Positions 10,704-23,308 are shown, counted from the stretch's first letter. The stretch is DNA of 64,000 nt from Pyropia yezoensis (GCA_009829735.1 CM020620.1:18062354-18126353), one strand, 5' to 3'. The notes: generated from the sequence alone by a model not told the origin. Translations and numbers: made by a program.

Positions 10704-10924
10704 CACCAGGCACCCCATGCAGTACACACCACGCCCGAGGGCTACTCAGCGTGGTGGGCTACTCAACGATGGTGGCGGTGGAGGCGAAGGCCGTGGAGGC
10801 CGCGGCGACGCTGGTGCCGTCGCGGGCGTCATCGTTGCAGCACCGAGCGGGGCCGGCGCGTTGGGGGAGAGCACCCTCGACTCCTTTAACATCTGAGCAG
10901 GAAGAAGGGAGAGGGGACGGCGCG

Positions 10925-10959
<35 letters not shown>

Positions 10960-12537
10960 GTGGCCCCACTGCTCCCCCGCGAGTCAGCACTTGGCATGGC
11001 GGCCGCGGCCTTCCAGCCCCTACCCACCGGGTACGGTCGCGGACCTGCTGCGCCAACCACGCGCCCCGAAAAAGCCAGTGGCGGCAGCTGCCCCCTCTTT
11101 CTCGTTTCTTGGCGATGTGCTGGCGCGTGGCCGGGCACACAGCGCCTTCGTACCGCTGCACGATCACAGCTGTGGCGGGGGCTGGCGGGTGCCCCTGCCG
11201 GCGGCGCTGTCCCTGGCGTGGCCCCTCTCTCCCGTAGCGATGCCGGTGACGGGGGTGTGCCACCTTCTTGCGCGCGCGGCAGTGTGCGGCGATGGATCGG
11301 AGTGGCAGGGCAGAGGCGTCCACCCGCCCTGTAAGCCAGGTGTCCACTTTGGCGCCTTTGCTCTTTAGAGAGAGGGGCGGTTTCTCCCGACACCTTCCCT
11401 ACCGCGTCGCCCTTTTTCCTACGCGCATCGCGCCTGTGCCTGTCCTTCCACCCCTTGCCCGCATTGCGGCCGCGCGGCCGCTTGCGGAGTCGCCCACGGC
11501 AAAGTCTTTCGCGGGCGGGGCTGGCCGGGTCCCGCCCGTGCCGGATCGCCGCATATGCATTATGCGTGCACCGGCCACCCGGGACGTGGCAGTCAGTGGT
11601 GGCGACAAAACTTAAAATCAATTAGAATTTCGGCAATCCTTCTTTCAATGATAGTTCCACTGATAGTTCAGTCTCGCGACCGTAGACGGTTCGGCCCCGG
11701 GGTGGGGGGGTCGGCGGGGGGGGGCAACCCCGTCAACACAACAGCACGAGCGACACGAGCAGCGCGAGCAACACGTCCAGCGCCAGGGAGGGCCTCTGGA
11801 ATTGGTCCAATCCGGACTTTTAAGTACCCTGCACTTCACGGCGTTTATGGCCGATTTCCAAAGAATGATCAGTTCCGTAAGGGGGTTCACAGTAGGATCT
11901 CCTAGAACAGTCACCAAGTGCGCACGCATTCTGGGCCACAGAAATTCTCCGGCGGTGCCCGCGGCCTTGGCCGAACCACATCCAACACCGCAAATCCGTG
12001 TCGCATCCGTGTGATGCCTTGATGTGAGACCGGCCGGAAAATCTCCCGTCTGCACAGACCGGCCCAGTCTTGCAGAGGACTGCCGTCAGGGGCTCACAGC
12101 ATCGGTCCGAGGCCAGGTGCCGGGCAATGAGGTCGATTCTAGGGCGCTGATTGGCCAGTACAAAATAGCCTGCAGCTGCACGGACGGGTTCGCAGCAGGT
12201 ACGGGCTGTCGTGACGTGCTCACAGGAGGCCACCACAGAGTACTGTGCCAGTTAATTTCCCGTTGTGGGGGGGATCCGTCACTCGAGCACAGCCCTGGAA
12301 AGTCGATCGGAAAGGGGTCAGACGAGGAGGGCCGAATCGGATGAGACGTATGCGATACCTGCTGCCGCGATTTAGCGGCAGCCAATGGGAAGGGGGAAAC
12401 ATCGGTACTTCGGTGGAGTGCTGCTGTGACGTGCTGTGAACCCCCTTATGAGTCTCATCATTCTTCAGAAATCGGCCGTAAGTCTTGTTGTCACTACAGT
12501 GCGTCTCCATTCATATCCCACCCTTTGGTCATCCCAC
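10704..12537. other. Spacer between the two chromoviruses (copy A), no supported gene
   Basis: The left half (to about 11,600) is very GC-rich and includes a pure poly-G tract of almost 30 bases at about 10,928-10,957. Open frames on both strands here conflict and match nothing. From about 11,605 the base composition drops to ordinary levels, and an inverted-repeat structure occupies the right half (described separately). The five bases before 12,543 (GTGGC) are the target duplication of chromovirus II. Confidence 0.6.
11592..12507. mobile_element. Candidate non-autonomous inverted-repeat element (copy A)
   Basis: Two 44-bp arms at 11,849-11,892 and 12,434-12,477 are inverted copies matching at 37 of 44 positions. 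Each reads GGCCGATTTC at one end and GGGGGTTCACAG at the other. Farther out, a weaker resemblance links the left sequence starting CAGTGGTGGCGACAAAACTT (about 11,595) with the complement of the right sequence near 12,480-12,505 (CACTGTAGTGACAACAAG). No transposase frame lies between the arms. No clean target duplication could be found, so the outer limits and the class (MITE or decayed DNA transposon) are uncertain. The inverted arms themselves are certain. Confidence 0.45.
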
Positions 12538-12542
12538 GTGGC

Positions 12543-13466
12543 TGTAAGGATTTGCCCCTTAAATCGCCACCCGGAACCCAGGGGATATGGACTGGGACTC
12601 TCCTTACATGTCCGGCCCCGATAACTCCCCCCAAGACACATCAATTCCCACTACCCTGGGCGACACCACGCTGTATCCGTGACATTTTGCGGACGTCGGC
12701 CGACCGCACGAAAGCCGCCGTCAACGCACTGTCGGAACCCTGTCATGGACGTCGAAACTCGACAACGAGAGCGAGTGACATCGTCGACCAACCACGGGGG
12801 ACATCCCCGTCTGTGCTGCCTGAATTTTATTCTCTGCGCTGCTTGAAAGCTGGCATCAAGGACCAGTCACATGATTCACCGACACTGAGGACACCGCACA
12901 TCCTCGCTGGCGGCTGAGTGCGATATGACTGGCTCGCCGGCTTTTGGATTGATTGAATTCGGCCAGCTGTTGGTGACTGGCTGGCCGGTCAAGGGATTGA
13001 TTGAATTTGGCCTTGCTGGCCCTTACAGCCAGTCGGACCTTCTGGCCGACCGGCGTGTGGAGCCGGCTGGTGGGGCGCGCTGGGCGCCATCCACGGGACC
13101 CCCTTCGTTTCGGGCAAACTGGGGCTGCACTCCTTTAGTGCGCACGCCCGCCCATGGCTTTGTTCTGAGAGACATGCTTTGTTTTTTGGACCGCTCTGTG
13201 CCTACCGGCGGTGCGATGGGGAAACGCATGCTTTGGGGCACCTCGGGTGCCCCCGACGCGAGTATATAGTGCGTGGGTGTCGGCGCCACCGGGGAGAGGA
13301 GAGGGGTAACCACAGACACAGACCAAAGACACTGTTTACCTTTTGTACCCTCGATCCCCACCGACGTCGCGCCCATCTTCTTCCCCAGACCCACCCCGTC
13401 GAGACCACCTCCTCTTCCCCGTGCCCCGCCGCCCCATTGGCTCGCAAGGCCGCTGACACCCCCACG
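12543..13466 (+). repeat. Chromovirus II 5' LTR (copy A, cut by the gap)
   Basis: This starts TGTAAGGATTTGCCCC after GTGGC and matches 23,309-24,238. It runs straight into the N gap, so the last roughly 40 bp of the 970-bp LTR and the whole interior are missing here. A contig ending inside an LTR is what a repeat-limited assembly would produce. Confidence 0.9.
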
Positions 13467-13966
13467 NNNNNNNNNNNNNNNNNNNNNNNNNNNNNNNNNN
13501 NNNNNNNNNNNNNNNNNNNNNNNNNNNNNNNNNNNNNNNNNNNNNNNNNNNNNNNNNNNNNNNNNNNNNNNNNNNNNNNNNNNNNNNNNNNNNNNNNNNN
13601 NNNNNNNNNNNNNNNNNNNNNNNNNNNNNNNNNNNNNNNNNNNNNNNNNNNNNNNNNNNNNNNNNNNNNNNNNNNNNNNNNNNNNNNNNNNNNNNNNNNN
13701 NNNNNNNNNNNNNNNNNNNNNNNNNNNNNNNNNNNNNNNNNNNNNNNNNNNNNNNNNNNNNNNNNNNNNNNNNNNNNNNNNNNNNNNNNNNNNNNNNNNN
13801 NNNNNNNNNNNNNNNNNNNNNNNNNNNNNNNNNNNNNNNNNNNNNNNNNNNNNNNNNNNNNNNNNNNNNNNNNNNNNNNNNNNNNNNNNNNNNNNNNNNN
13901 NNNNNNNNNNNNNNNNNNNNNNNNNNNNNNNNNNNNNNNNNNNNNNNNNNNNNNNNNNNNNNNNNN
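13467..13966. other. Scaffold gap, 500 N
   Basis: Exactly 500 undetermined bases, a conventional placeholder length. Sequence on the right restarts inside chromovirus I gag at the equivalent of base 3206, although the left side had already passed chromovirus I and entered the chromovirus II LTR. The gap therefore probably joins two overlapping contigs and spans no missing DNA of its own. Confidence 0.95.
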
Positions 13967-14499
13967 CAGTTGGCGAGGCCTCACCCATGGGGTCAGGGGA
14001 CAAGTGGGGCGGCTTCGTTTCCAAGGAGCAACCATCCCTGGTCGCCCCCAAGCAAGTCAAGAACCAGCGGTTCCGGTCTTGTTGGCTGTGCCAGAAGGAG
14101 GATCACATGTCCTACCAGTGCCCGACCATTCCCAAGGACCTCCAGGAGACACTCAAGCGTCAAGGACTGGTGTTTGCAAAGGCGGTCAACTGGGCTGACC
14201 GGCGCACCATCCAAGATGGACAAGGCACAGGTACACGCAATCCGAGTGGCAACCTTACAGAGCATCACGGAGGCTCTGGCAAGGGAAGCTCCTACGGACT
14301 TTGACCTGGAGACCGAAACCTCAAAGGACTCCTCGGACCCGGGAAACGAGTAGGGCAGGCGCTCTCCCCAAGTGTCTTCCGAATCTCCGACGGCAGGGTA
14401 CTTCTACCTGTTCTCCCTTGCGTGCCGGGAGAAAGGACGGCAGTTACCCGCTCAACCGGTAGCCGCCTGGACACCCTGTTTGTTCAAGGGGACATTGCT

Positions 14500-17400
14500 C
14501 GTCCTGCGTAAAGAAAACCTCAAGATTAATGCTCGTATGCGTGTGGGGGATAGCCTCCCCCAAGCTGTTACGCCGGTGGTTGACACGGGAGCCGACCAAG
14601 CGTCATCACTGAGAACCTGTTACCTCAGGGCTGGCGTCGACATGCCTGGAGAGCGCCTACCCGGACCCATATCGTCGACGCTTCGGGTCAAACCCTACGA
14701 CCGATTGGCCGTCTTCCTGTCGCCATCTATGTCAACAATGAACCAATGCTTTTTCCCTTTCTAGTAGTCAAGACCCTATCAGTCCCCCTCATCCTAGGCT
14801 GGGACTTCCAGAAGCAGCATGTCAAGAGCATCCTACCCGGAGAGGGAAGGTCCAGTTCAACCATGGGTTTGTGTCACCGGTATTGGAGCATCTGGACGCC
14901 AAGGTTCGTGTAGCCAAGAGCAAGAGGGAACGCATCCCACCCTCTACCTTGACTCTCTTCAAACCGGTGCTCCTACCTCCTCGCTCGGAGACCAAGGTTC
15001 AAGCAACGACCCGGATTGCAGGTCAATGCCTGATCTACGGACGTAAGGAATTTCTGGCGAAACACCGGTTATACTTGGCCCACGGACATCACAAGAAGGT
15101 AAAAGGCACACCCCGTTCCCCGGTGCTTATCGTCAACGTGAGCCTGAAGCCAATAACCCTCGCCAAGGGCACCCGAGTTGGTACAGCAGAGCCTTACCGG
15201 GATCCGCCCGTGCTATGAGCAAGGAAGACCTCCTGAACCTGCAACAAGAACTGGCATCCAACTTGACGGCCTTAGACGTACCTCCGAAACAAGAGCAGGC
15301 TGGCAGCGCTACTCCGAAAAACCCAAACAAGCATCACCCGGGATGCCGAAGGTCAAGCAAGAAAATGTCCCTCCCGACTGGAAGGAGGCACTGGAGAAGC
15401 TTCTCCAGGAATATCGGCACCTGTGGTCGGGAGAGCTGGGCAAGATCGACGCCACTCTACACCGGATTCAACTCAAGCCGGAAGCTAAGCCAGTGCACAT
15501 GCAACCATATCGGGCTGGACCTCATCGCCGGGATGAGATTGAGAAGCAGGTTAACAAGATGCTCAAGATGGATGTTATCGAGCCGTCTGATGGCGAGTGG
15601 GCTTTCCCGGTGGTAGTCGTCCCGAAAACCGGCGGTCACTTCCGTTTCTGCGTTGACTACCGGCGCCTGAACGAGATGACAGTCAAGGACGTATACCCGA
15701 TACCCCGGATGGATGATTGCCTCGACTTTCTTGGTGATGCCACCCTCTTCTCGACGCTGGATTGTAATGCCGGTTACTGGCAGATCCTCTCTGGCTGACG
15801 AGGACAAGGACAAGACCACCTTCACGTGCCACCTGGGACTATTCCGGTGCAAGCGTTTTCCTTTTGGTCTCACCAATGCTCCGGCAACCTTCCAAAGAGC
15901 CATCGACATCATCCTGTCCGGGCTAAGGTGGAGAACATGTTTGGTCTACCTGGACGACATTATCGTTTTTCTCCAAAACCCAGCGGAACACCTGGAGCAC
16001 CTTCGGGAGGTCCTGGCCCTCCTGTCCAAGGCTGGAGTTACCTCAAGGCCGAGAAGTGCCACCTGTTTGAGACTGAGGTGGAGTATCTGGGGCACGTGCT
16101 GAGTCCGGGGAGCTCCGAGTCAATGAGAAGAACATCAAGGCCCTCCGGCATGCACGGCAACCCAAAACCCAGACGGAACTCAAGAGCTTCCTGGGTATGT
16201 GCAACGTCTATCGCCGGTTCGTACGGGACTATGCTCTGATTGCCCGGCCACTGACCAAGCTGACCAGCAAGAAGCTTCCCGCACAACTCCCGGTGTTCGA
16301 CGAGAAGCAGACCGCGGCCTTCGAAGAGCTCAAGAAGCGCCTGACCACCACTCCAGTACTGGCGTTACCCAAGCGGGAGGGCCAGTTTGTTCTGGAGACT
16401 GATGCCTGTGGCGTCCAGGTGGGGTGCTCACTACTCCAGCAGCAACCTAATGGGCACTTTTTTCCCGATAGGCTACTACAGTCGCGTCTTGACTCCAGCT
16501 GAGAAAAAACTATTCCACGGACCGAGCGCGAGTGCTTGGCAGTCGTCTGCGCTTGCTTCCTGTTACGGCCATATCTTGAAGGACAAGAGTTCCTCATCCG
16601 GATGGACCACGCCAGCCTAAGGTGGCTGCTATGTATGGACAGCAGTCAAGGAAGGGTCGCCCGGTGGCGCCTACGCCTTTCGGAGTTCAAGGACAAGGTG
16701 TGCACCAGAGCAGGGAGGGAGCACCACTGCGCCGACACCATGTCCCGGCTGGAGACTCCTGCAGCCGATACCGGTCCTATCCCGGAGGAAATACCTTGCT
16801 TCATCCTTCCGAATGTCGGACGTGGCTGGCACGCTCCCCTGTATGAGACACCTGAAGCTCATCAACCGGTGACCACTCACCGGATGCTGGAGGCACAACT
16901 GACGGATCCTCAATGCTTGGAGCTTCGCCACCAAATGGACCTGAACCGGAACAGTCGTTTCTCCGAGTGTACGGACGGACTCCTAGTACGGGTGTCACCC
17001 TTCGATGGGGCCACTCAAGTCTACGTACCCCGGGGCCTACGAGCTGACATCCTACGCCTGGAGCACTCGTCTCCCCAGGCCGGACATCCTGGTATCAATC
17101 GGATGTATGCTTCCATGGGACGACACTATTACTGGGAAACCATGGCCAGTGACGTCCATAAGTACCTGGAGGCTTGTGTTTCGTGTGCAAGGAACCGGTT
17201 GTCCCAGAGGAAGAAGACTTCTAAGCTACACCTATTCCCTGCGGAGGAGCCCTTTGCAAGCTTAAGCATGGACATCCTGGGGCCCCTACCTGAAACATCC
17301 AGTGGCAACATATACCTGCTCATCATATGTGACCGGTTCTCCAAGTTCACTCGAGCAATCCCGCTGAGGACCATCACGGCTCTGGATGTCACGTCAGCCT

Positions 17401-18440
17401 TCTGCGAGTACTGGATAGCTGCCTACGGCCCTCCAGACTCCGTCTTAACCGACAACGGTCCCCAGTTTGCGTCCCTGTTCTTCCAAGGAGTCTGTGACCT
17501 GATGGGCATCAAGAACTTGTACACCACGACGTACCACCCGCAAACGAACGGCCAGGTGGAACGATTCAACCGGACCCTAGTGGACATGCTACGGCACTAC
17601 GTGGAGGAGCACCAAGAAGACTGGGACGAGCTCCTGGCTGTTCTCACTCTAGCCTACAACTCCCGAGTTCACCGGACAACGGGAGTCGCTCCACTCGACT
17701 TTGTCACCCCAAGGCGGCTGACCAACTTCTCCCTGGAAAGAATACCAGATGGTCTCCAGCCTGCACTGAAGTCAGGTCCCAAGGCAAAGGATGAGTTCCT
17801 GGAACAACTGAAGCTCCTGCTCCCAAGAGTCAAGGAGTCAATCTCGAAGACCCAGGAGCGATACAAGCGGGGCTATGACAAGGGCGTTCGGGAAAAGAAC
17901 AAGGAACTGGGTGGTGGCGACTGGGTTTTTGTGGACAACCATAGCAAGACCCGGGGGAAGCTGGACTCGAAGACGGATGGACCTTATGAGATCCTGAATA
18001 CGGACGGTTGGACCTTTCTTCTAGAAGTGGATGGCTCCCCGTACCGCGTGAGCAGCGCCCATGTCACCCGAGCTCCACCGCCAAGCCAACGGGACTTGAC
18101 CCGGCGCAAGCGGGCCGCAGTACCCTGGCTATCCCAAGAAGAAGGTCGGGAATATGTCTACGTCAAGTTTGTGGACCATGCCTGGAGAGACGGACGCCTG
18201 TACCTGCGAGTACGCTGGTTCGGTCTTAACCCGGCAGATGATACCTGGGAACCCTCAAACCGGCTACCCATCGCGGATGTCTTTGCCTACACGCGACGGA
18301 ACGGGATAGAGGGCACTCCAGTGGCCAGAGCCGGCAAGATTCTGGAGTCGGACTCGGAGGAGGACCAAGAGGATGGGGCCAACCAAGACCCTCGGGACGA
18401 GCCGAGTTCATCCGCAACGGATGCGGAACAAGAGGATTGA
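14500..18440 (+). pseudogene. Chromovirus I pol, copy B (broken in its first half)
   Basis: This carries the same protease, reverse transcriptase, RNase H, integrase and chromodomain segments as the pol at 3779-7681. The integrase and chromodomain half is intact and open. The protease to RNase H half is interrupted by several breaks, most of them at short homopolymer runs, which suggests sequencing error more than ageing. It is not independent evidence for a second active element. Confidence 0.75.
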
Positions 18441-18864
18441 GAAGAAGGGAACGGTTATATCAAGGAGAACATGCAATACAAGCATGGAACAATCAAGGAA
18501 AACAAGCATCCGCTCGGGCAACCCTTCTCTCCGCCTCTTCCCTCCTCGCTTCTCCCAAGACCCTCACCCTCCTTGCCTCCAACTACTACTCCCGGCGCGG
18601 ACGCTGAGCCGCGGGAGTGTCCTCCAGCGCTGCCTCCGCGGCACGACGGGAACCGGAGGAAGATGGGATGAAGTAGTGCGGTGGACGCGGTGCATCCCGG
18701 TATGACGCCATCGGAGTAGTACCGGTAGTTGCCGGGGGCTCCCGCTCATCCAGATATGCCCGTCGGCGCCCCTGGAAGCCAGTGAAGGTTTCTGACCACT
18801 GCTGGGCCAAGCCATGCCGCGTCAAGGTCGCCAGAAGCTCGCCAACCACCGGGCTGTTCGACAT

Positions 18865-20658
18865 CTAGCCGCTGTCCGCGCAAGCAAACACCCGGTCGAC
18901 CACGTTGTTCAAGACGCTGGCGTAAGTACCCAGCACCAGGGAGGACCCAACGCCTTCAACCTGCACCGGAAGACGACCCAGGTGGTCTTCAATCATACCG
19001 ACGTCGTACTGGTCGCATGTCGGGCCACCTTGGTTCAGGTACCAGTCAGGCACCCGGAAGCGGGTAAGGCGCAGAGTCGGCGCCGGAATTTCGAACCGCC
19101 CCGAGGATGACACCACCGGACGGTCCACAACGGCCCCCGAAACCGGAGTACCGAACTCCAGCGGAGGCACAGCGCCGCCCGCGTTGGAAGAAGGCGTCCG
19201 AGGCGGAGCGGCCGGAGTCGTAGGCGACCGCACGGTCACCCCCAGACTCGCCGCAGACAGGCGCGGTGCCGGAGGAGCTTGAAGTACCGGCACAGCCGGA
19301 ACAGGGCGTGAACGCGCCGGCGACGGTTCAGGAGAGGCCACCGGGGCGACAGGAGCAACAGGAGGAAGCGGAGCCGCCGCAGACGCCTGACCGACCGCCG
19401 CGGCCCATCCCGACTCCTGCACCGGCGGCCCAACTGGCAGAAGATCAAGGGCGGCCGGGGCAGGAAAGCTACCTAGCTGCGGCCACGCCGGAAGCGGCGT
19501 CGCCAGCTGCACCTTGGCCGGAGAAGACTGGTAGACCACCTGCGCCCAACCGAAGCCATCCCGACGCGGGCGGTTCTGGTCGGCAATCGCGTTCAAGAAG
19601 TTCCGGTCATGCACCGGCACCAGACGCCGGAAGTCAATCATCGCCTGGAAGAGCCCCTTGTACTCTTCGTCCTGGCTGCACAGGAAGTCGACGGTCAACT
19701 TGTCGACAATCCAGACCATCAGGAGGTCAGGGAGAAACCAAAGCCGGTTGGACACCAAGACCTCGTGAAGCCAGTGGTTGGCCGCCAAGACTGTCATCTC
19801 GGACGTGTACATCGTGTACGGGATCGAGTGGAAGAAGCCCTTGATCGACGCCTGAGTCAAGGCGTCCAAGAAGTACCAGGTGAAGGGGATGCTGGAAGGA
19901 GCAAACCCGACCGAGATCTCGACTTCCTGCTGCTGCGGGATGACCTTGGGGTAGTACGCCGCCCGGTTAGCCTTATCCAGCTTCCAGAACTCCTGATGGT
20001 TGCAGCTCACGAGGAAGTCACGCTGACGGCCGCGTCGCTCGCCTTGCTCCCGTGCCGGTGACAACTTGGAGTACTTCCGGGTCAGGAAAGGCGGCTCCAG
20101 AGCGACCATGCTCGGACGGGGGTCGCAGTTCAGGCTCCCCGACCCCTTGAGCGCCTCGTCCCAGACCTTGAGCGCCCGGTGGACGTACCCTTCCTCCTCC
20201 GGCCACCGGAGAACGGACGCGGACACGCGACGCTCGGTCAAGGGTAGATCCAGCACCAGCGCGAAGGGGAGATCCTCCAGACGAGCAACCCAAGAGGAAC
20301 CCGAGAAGCTCTGGGAGCGGTCTTGTGCCAGGCGCATCTGGTCCGCCGTGTGAAGACGAGCCTTATCCATCTCGGTCAGGACCCCGCGCTGGAGTTCCTT
20401 GCGCCAGAGGTCCAAGCAATCCTGCTGGCACTGGGCCGCGCCGGCGTTGCCGACCACCGTGGAGTAGCGCCGGCCCGCCAGAGGGTCCTGCCCAAGAAGC
20501 ATCTCCGGGAGACCCACCGGGGGGGGTCTCGACCGGGTGCATCTCAGAAGCCGGGGGAACCCGATCCGTCCCCGCCGTGGCGACCGGCGCCGACATCGAC
20601 ACCCGAGGAACCGGAGGCAGGAGAGGGGTGCGACTACCCGAGTTCTCCTCCGCAACAC
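18865..20658 (-). CDS. Antisense open frame of chromovirus I, copy B
   Basis: This is the repeated copy of the minus-strand frame described at 8106-10,136, with about 597 open codons from the first start-like codon. The globular centre and the Pro/Ala-rich tail are the same. Its preservation says little about selection, because the two copies are probably the same piece of DNA. Confidence 0.5.
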   Translation of the reverse strand: MLRRRTRVVAPLSCLRFLGCRCRRRSPRRGRIGFPRLLRCTRSRPPPVGLPEMLLGQDPLAGRRYSTVVGNAGAAQCQQDCLDLWRKELQRGVLTEMDKARLHTADQMRLAQDRSQSFSGSSWVARLEDLPFALVLDLPLTERRVSASVLRWPEEEGYVHRALKVWDEALKGSGSLNCDPRPSMVALEPPFLTRKYSKLSPAREQGERRGRQRDFLVSCNHQEFWKLDKANRAAYYPKVIPQQQEVEISVGFAPSSIPFTWYFLDALTQASIKGFFHSIPYTMYTSEMTVLAANHWLHEVLVSNRLWFLPDLLMVWIVDKLTVDFLCSQDEEYKGLFQAMIDFRRLVPVHDRNFLNAIADQNRPRRDGFGWAQVVYQSSPAKVQLATPLPAWPQLGSFPAPAALDLLPVGPPVQESGWAAAVGQASAAAPLPPVAPVAPVASPEPSPARSRPVPAVPVLQAPPAPRLSAASLGVTVRSPTTPAAPPRTPSSNAGGAVPPLEFGTPVSGAVVDRPVVSSSGRFEIPAPTLRLTRFRVPDWYLNQGGPTCDQYDVGMIEDHLGRLPVQVEGVGSSLVLGTYASVLNNVVDRVFACADSG

Positions 20659-20888
20659 TCACCGCCGGAACCACGGGCCCAGCTTGGATCTCGGAACTGG
20701 ACATGACGTCCAGACTCCGGGGGAACGAGAGGGCCAAGGTGAAGGAGAGAAGGGGGGCAGAGAACCGGAGCAGGTGATCGTGACCAGGGTGAAGACGCTC
20801 GACCTCGGCACCGGTGTGGACGTGCTCGAGGCTGTGCACGGTGGCACCTGGTTCGGCCCGAGGACGTGCCGGACTAGGGAGGGAGCTA

Positions 20889-21459
20889 TGTAGCATCCCT
20901 GGCCCCGACTTGGCGCCGACCCGGGACTACAACCAGAGGGCACCAGGTGCCAGAACACGCCCGCCGTGTGGTGATGGTTGGCGGCCGTGGCCCGTGCCCG
21001 GCACTGGGATGCGGTGGACTACGCTATCCACACGTGAGAGAGGGATTGCTGATGGGTTTTTGCATACTTGTGAGGGACTTGATTTGAGAGAATTTGAGTG
21101 TGAGATTAGTGAGTGGGAATAGAATTAGTAGTGATAGTGGCCCCCGACCTGACGAGGTTAGACTCGGGTCGGGGCCACTCGGGGCTATGGGGGGGCTACC
21201 TGGCCAACGTGCCGAGGCTCCCCCAGATGCACGTTAAGAGGGACAGCGAGGCGCCCTTGGCCCGCGCCCTCAGGAAAAAGACAACTGCGCGTTTGCTTTC
21301 CTCTTCCCCGTGTGCACTACCGTGCGTATCTGTTTGCTCTGCGAGCAGGCACGTGAGGCAACAGGCATACCATTCTCGTAGTTCCCCTTTCTGTGTTACC
21401 TGTCCCTTTCCCCCGAGGGATATTGACACGTGTCTGAGAGGATCAAGTTTTATACCACG
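20889..21459 (+). repeat. Chromovirus I 3' LTR (copy B)
   Basis: A 571-bp repeat of 10,129-10,698 and of the 5' LTR at 1051-1620. It is followed by CGCCC and the same host flank as copy A. Confidence 0.88.
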
Positions 21460-21464
21460 CGCCC

Positions 21465-21685
21465 CACCAGGCACCCCATGCAGTACACACCACGCCCGAG
21501 GGCTACTCAGCGTGGTGGGCTACTCAACGATGGTGGCGGTGGAGGCGAAGGCCGTGGAGGCCGCGGCGACGCTGGTGCCGTCGCGGGCGTCATCGTTGCA
21601 GCACCGAGCGGGGCCGGCGCGTTGGGGGAGAGCACCCTCGACTCCTTTAACATCTGAGCAGGAAGAAGGGAGAGGGGACGGCGCG

Positions 21686-21723
<38 letters not shown>

Positions 21724-23303
21724 GTGGCCCCACTGCTCCCCCGCGAGTCAGCACTTGGCATGGCGGCCGCGGCCTTCCAGCCCCTACCCACCGGGTACGG
21801 TCGCGGACCTGCTGCGCCAACCACGCGCCCCGAAAAAGCCAGTGGCGGCAGCTGCCCCCTCTTTCTCGTTTCTTGGCGATGTGCTGGCGCGTGGCCGGGC
21901 ACACAGCGCCTTCGTACCGCTGCACGATCACAGCTGTGGCGGGGGCTGGCGGGTGCCCCTGCCGGCGGCGCTGTCCCTGGCGTGGCCCCTCTCTCCCGTA
22001 GCGATGCCGGTGACGGGGTGTGCCACCTTCTTGCGCGCGCGGCAGTGTGCGGCGATGGATCGGAGTGGCAGGGCAGAGGCGTCCACCCGCCCTGTAAGCC
22101 AGGTGTCCACTTTGGCGCCTTTGCTCTTTAGAGAGAGGGGCGGTTTCTCCCGACACCTTCCCTACCGCGTCGCCCTTTTTCCTACGCGCATCGCGCCTGT
22201 GCCTGTCCTTCCACCCCTTGCCCGCATTGCGGCCGCGCGGCCGCTTGCGGAGTCGCCCACGGCAAAGTCTTTCGCGGGCGGGGCTGGCCGGGTCCCGCCC
22301 GTGCCGGATCGCCGCATATGCATTATGCGTGCACCGGCCACCCGGGACGTGGCAGTCAGTGGTGGCGACAAAACTTAAATCAATTAGAATTTCGGCAATC
22401 CTTCTTTCAATGATAGTTCCACTGATAGTTCAGTCTCGCGACCGTAAGACGGTTCGGCCCCCGGGGTGGGGGGGTCGGCGGGGGGGGGCAACCCCGTCAA
22501 CACAAACAGCACGAGCGACACGAGCAGCGCGAGCAACACGTCCAGCGCCAGGGAGGGCCTCTGGAATTGGTCCAATCCGGACTTTTAAGTACCCTGCACT
22601 TCACGGCGTTTATGGCCGATTTCCAAAGAATGATCAGTTCCGTAAGGGGGTTCACAGTAGGATCTCCTAGAACAGTCACCAAGTGCGCACGCATTCTGGG
22701 CCACAGAAATTCTCCGGCGGTGCCCGCGGCCTTGGCCGAACCACATCCAACACCGCAAATCCGTGTCGCATCCGTGTGATGCCTTGATGTGAGACCGGCC
22801 GGAAAATCTCCCGTCTGCACAGACCGGCCCAGTCTTGCAGAGGACTGCCGTCAGGGGCTCACAGCATCGGTCCGAGGCCAGGTGCCGGGCAATGAGGTCG
22901 ATTCTAGGGCGCTGATTGGCCAGTACAAAATAGCCTGCAGCTGCACGGACGGGTTCGCAGCAGGTACGGGCTGTCGTGACGTGCTCACAGGAGGCCACCA
23001 CAGAGTACTGTGCCAGTTAATTTCCCGTTGTGGGGGGGATCCGTCACTCGAGCACAGCCCTGGAAAGTCGATCGGAAAGGGGTCAGACGAGGAGGGCCGA
23101 ATCGGATGAGACGTATGCGATACCTGCTGCCGCGATTTAGCGGCAGCCAATGGGAAGGGGGGAAACATCGGTACTTCGGTGGAGTGCTGCTGTGACGTGC
23201 TGTGAACCCCCTTATGAGTCTCATCATTCTTCAGAAATCGGCCGTAAGTCTTGTTGTCACTACAGTGCGTCTCCATTCATATCCCACCCTTTGGTCATCC
23301 CAC
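21465..23303. other. Spacer between the two chromoviruses (copy B)
   Basis: This repeats 10,704-12,537. The poly-G tract (about 21,689-21,721) is several bases longer than in copy A, as expected of polymerase or sequencing slippage. No gene is supported. The inverted-repeat structure recurs in the right half. Confidence 0.6.
22357..23273. mobile_element. Candidate non-autonomous inverted-repeat element (copy B)
   Basis: The 44-bp inverted arms recur at 22,614-22,657 and 23,200-23,243. This is the same structure as in copy A at 11,592-12,507, with the same uncertainty about outer ends and class. Confidence 0.45.
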
Positions 23304-23308
23304 GTGGC

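Larger units (their letters stand above)
13967..21459 (+). mobile_element. Chromovirus I, repeated copy B (3' part, likely assembly duplicate)
   Basis: Sequence from the end of gag through pol, the antisense frame and the 3' LTR repeats 3206-10,698 nearly base for base, including the same right-hand flank (CGCCC at 21,460-21,464 and the same host DNA beyond). The left part is missing at the gap. The gag end and the first half of pol look broken, with roughly ten breaks, while the second half of pol (about 16,540-18,440) is open and identical to copy A. Identity of the flanks on the right means this is not an independent insertion. It is either the same locus sequenced into a second contig or a genuine segmental duplication. 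Confidence 0.85.

Noticed and set aside
10746-11621. Long frames on both strands in the GC-rich spacer
   Set aside because: Both strands are open at once, translated poly-G gives Gly or Pro runs, and nothing is recognisable.
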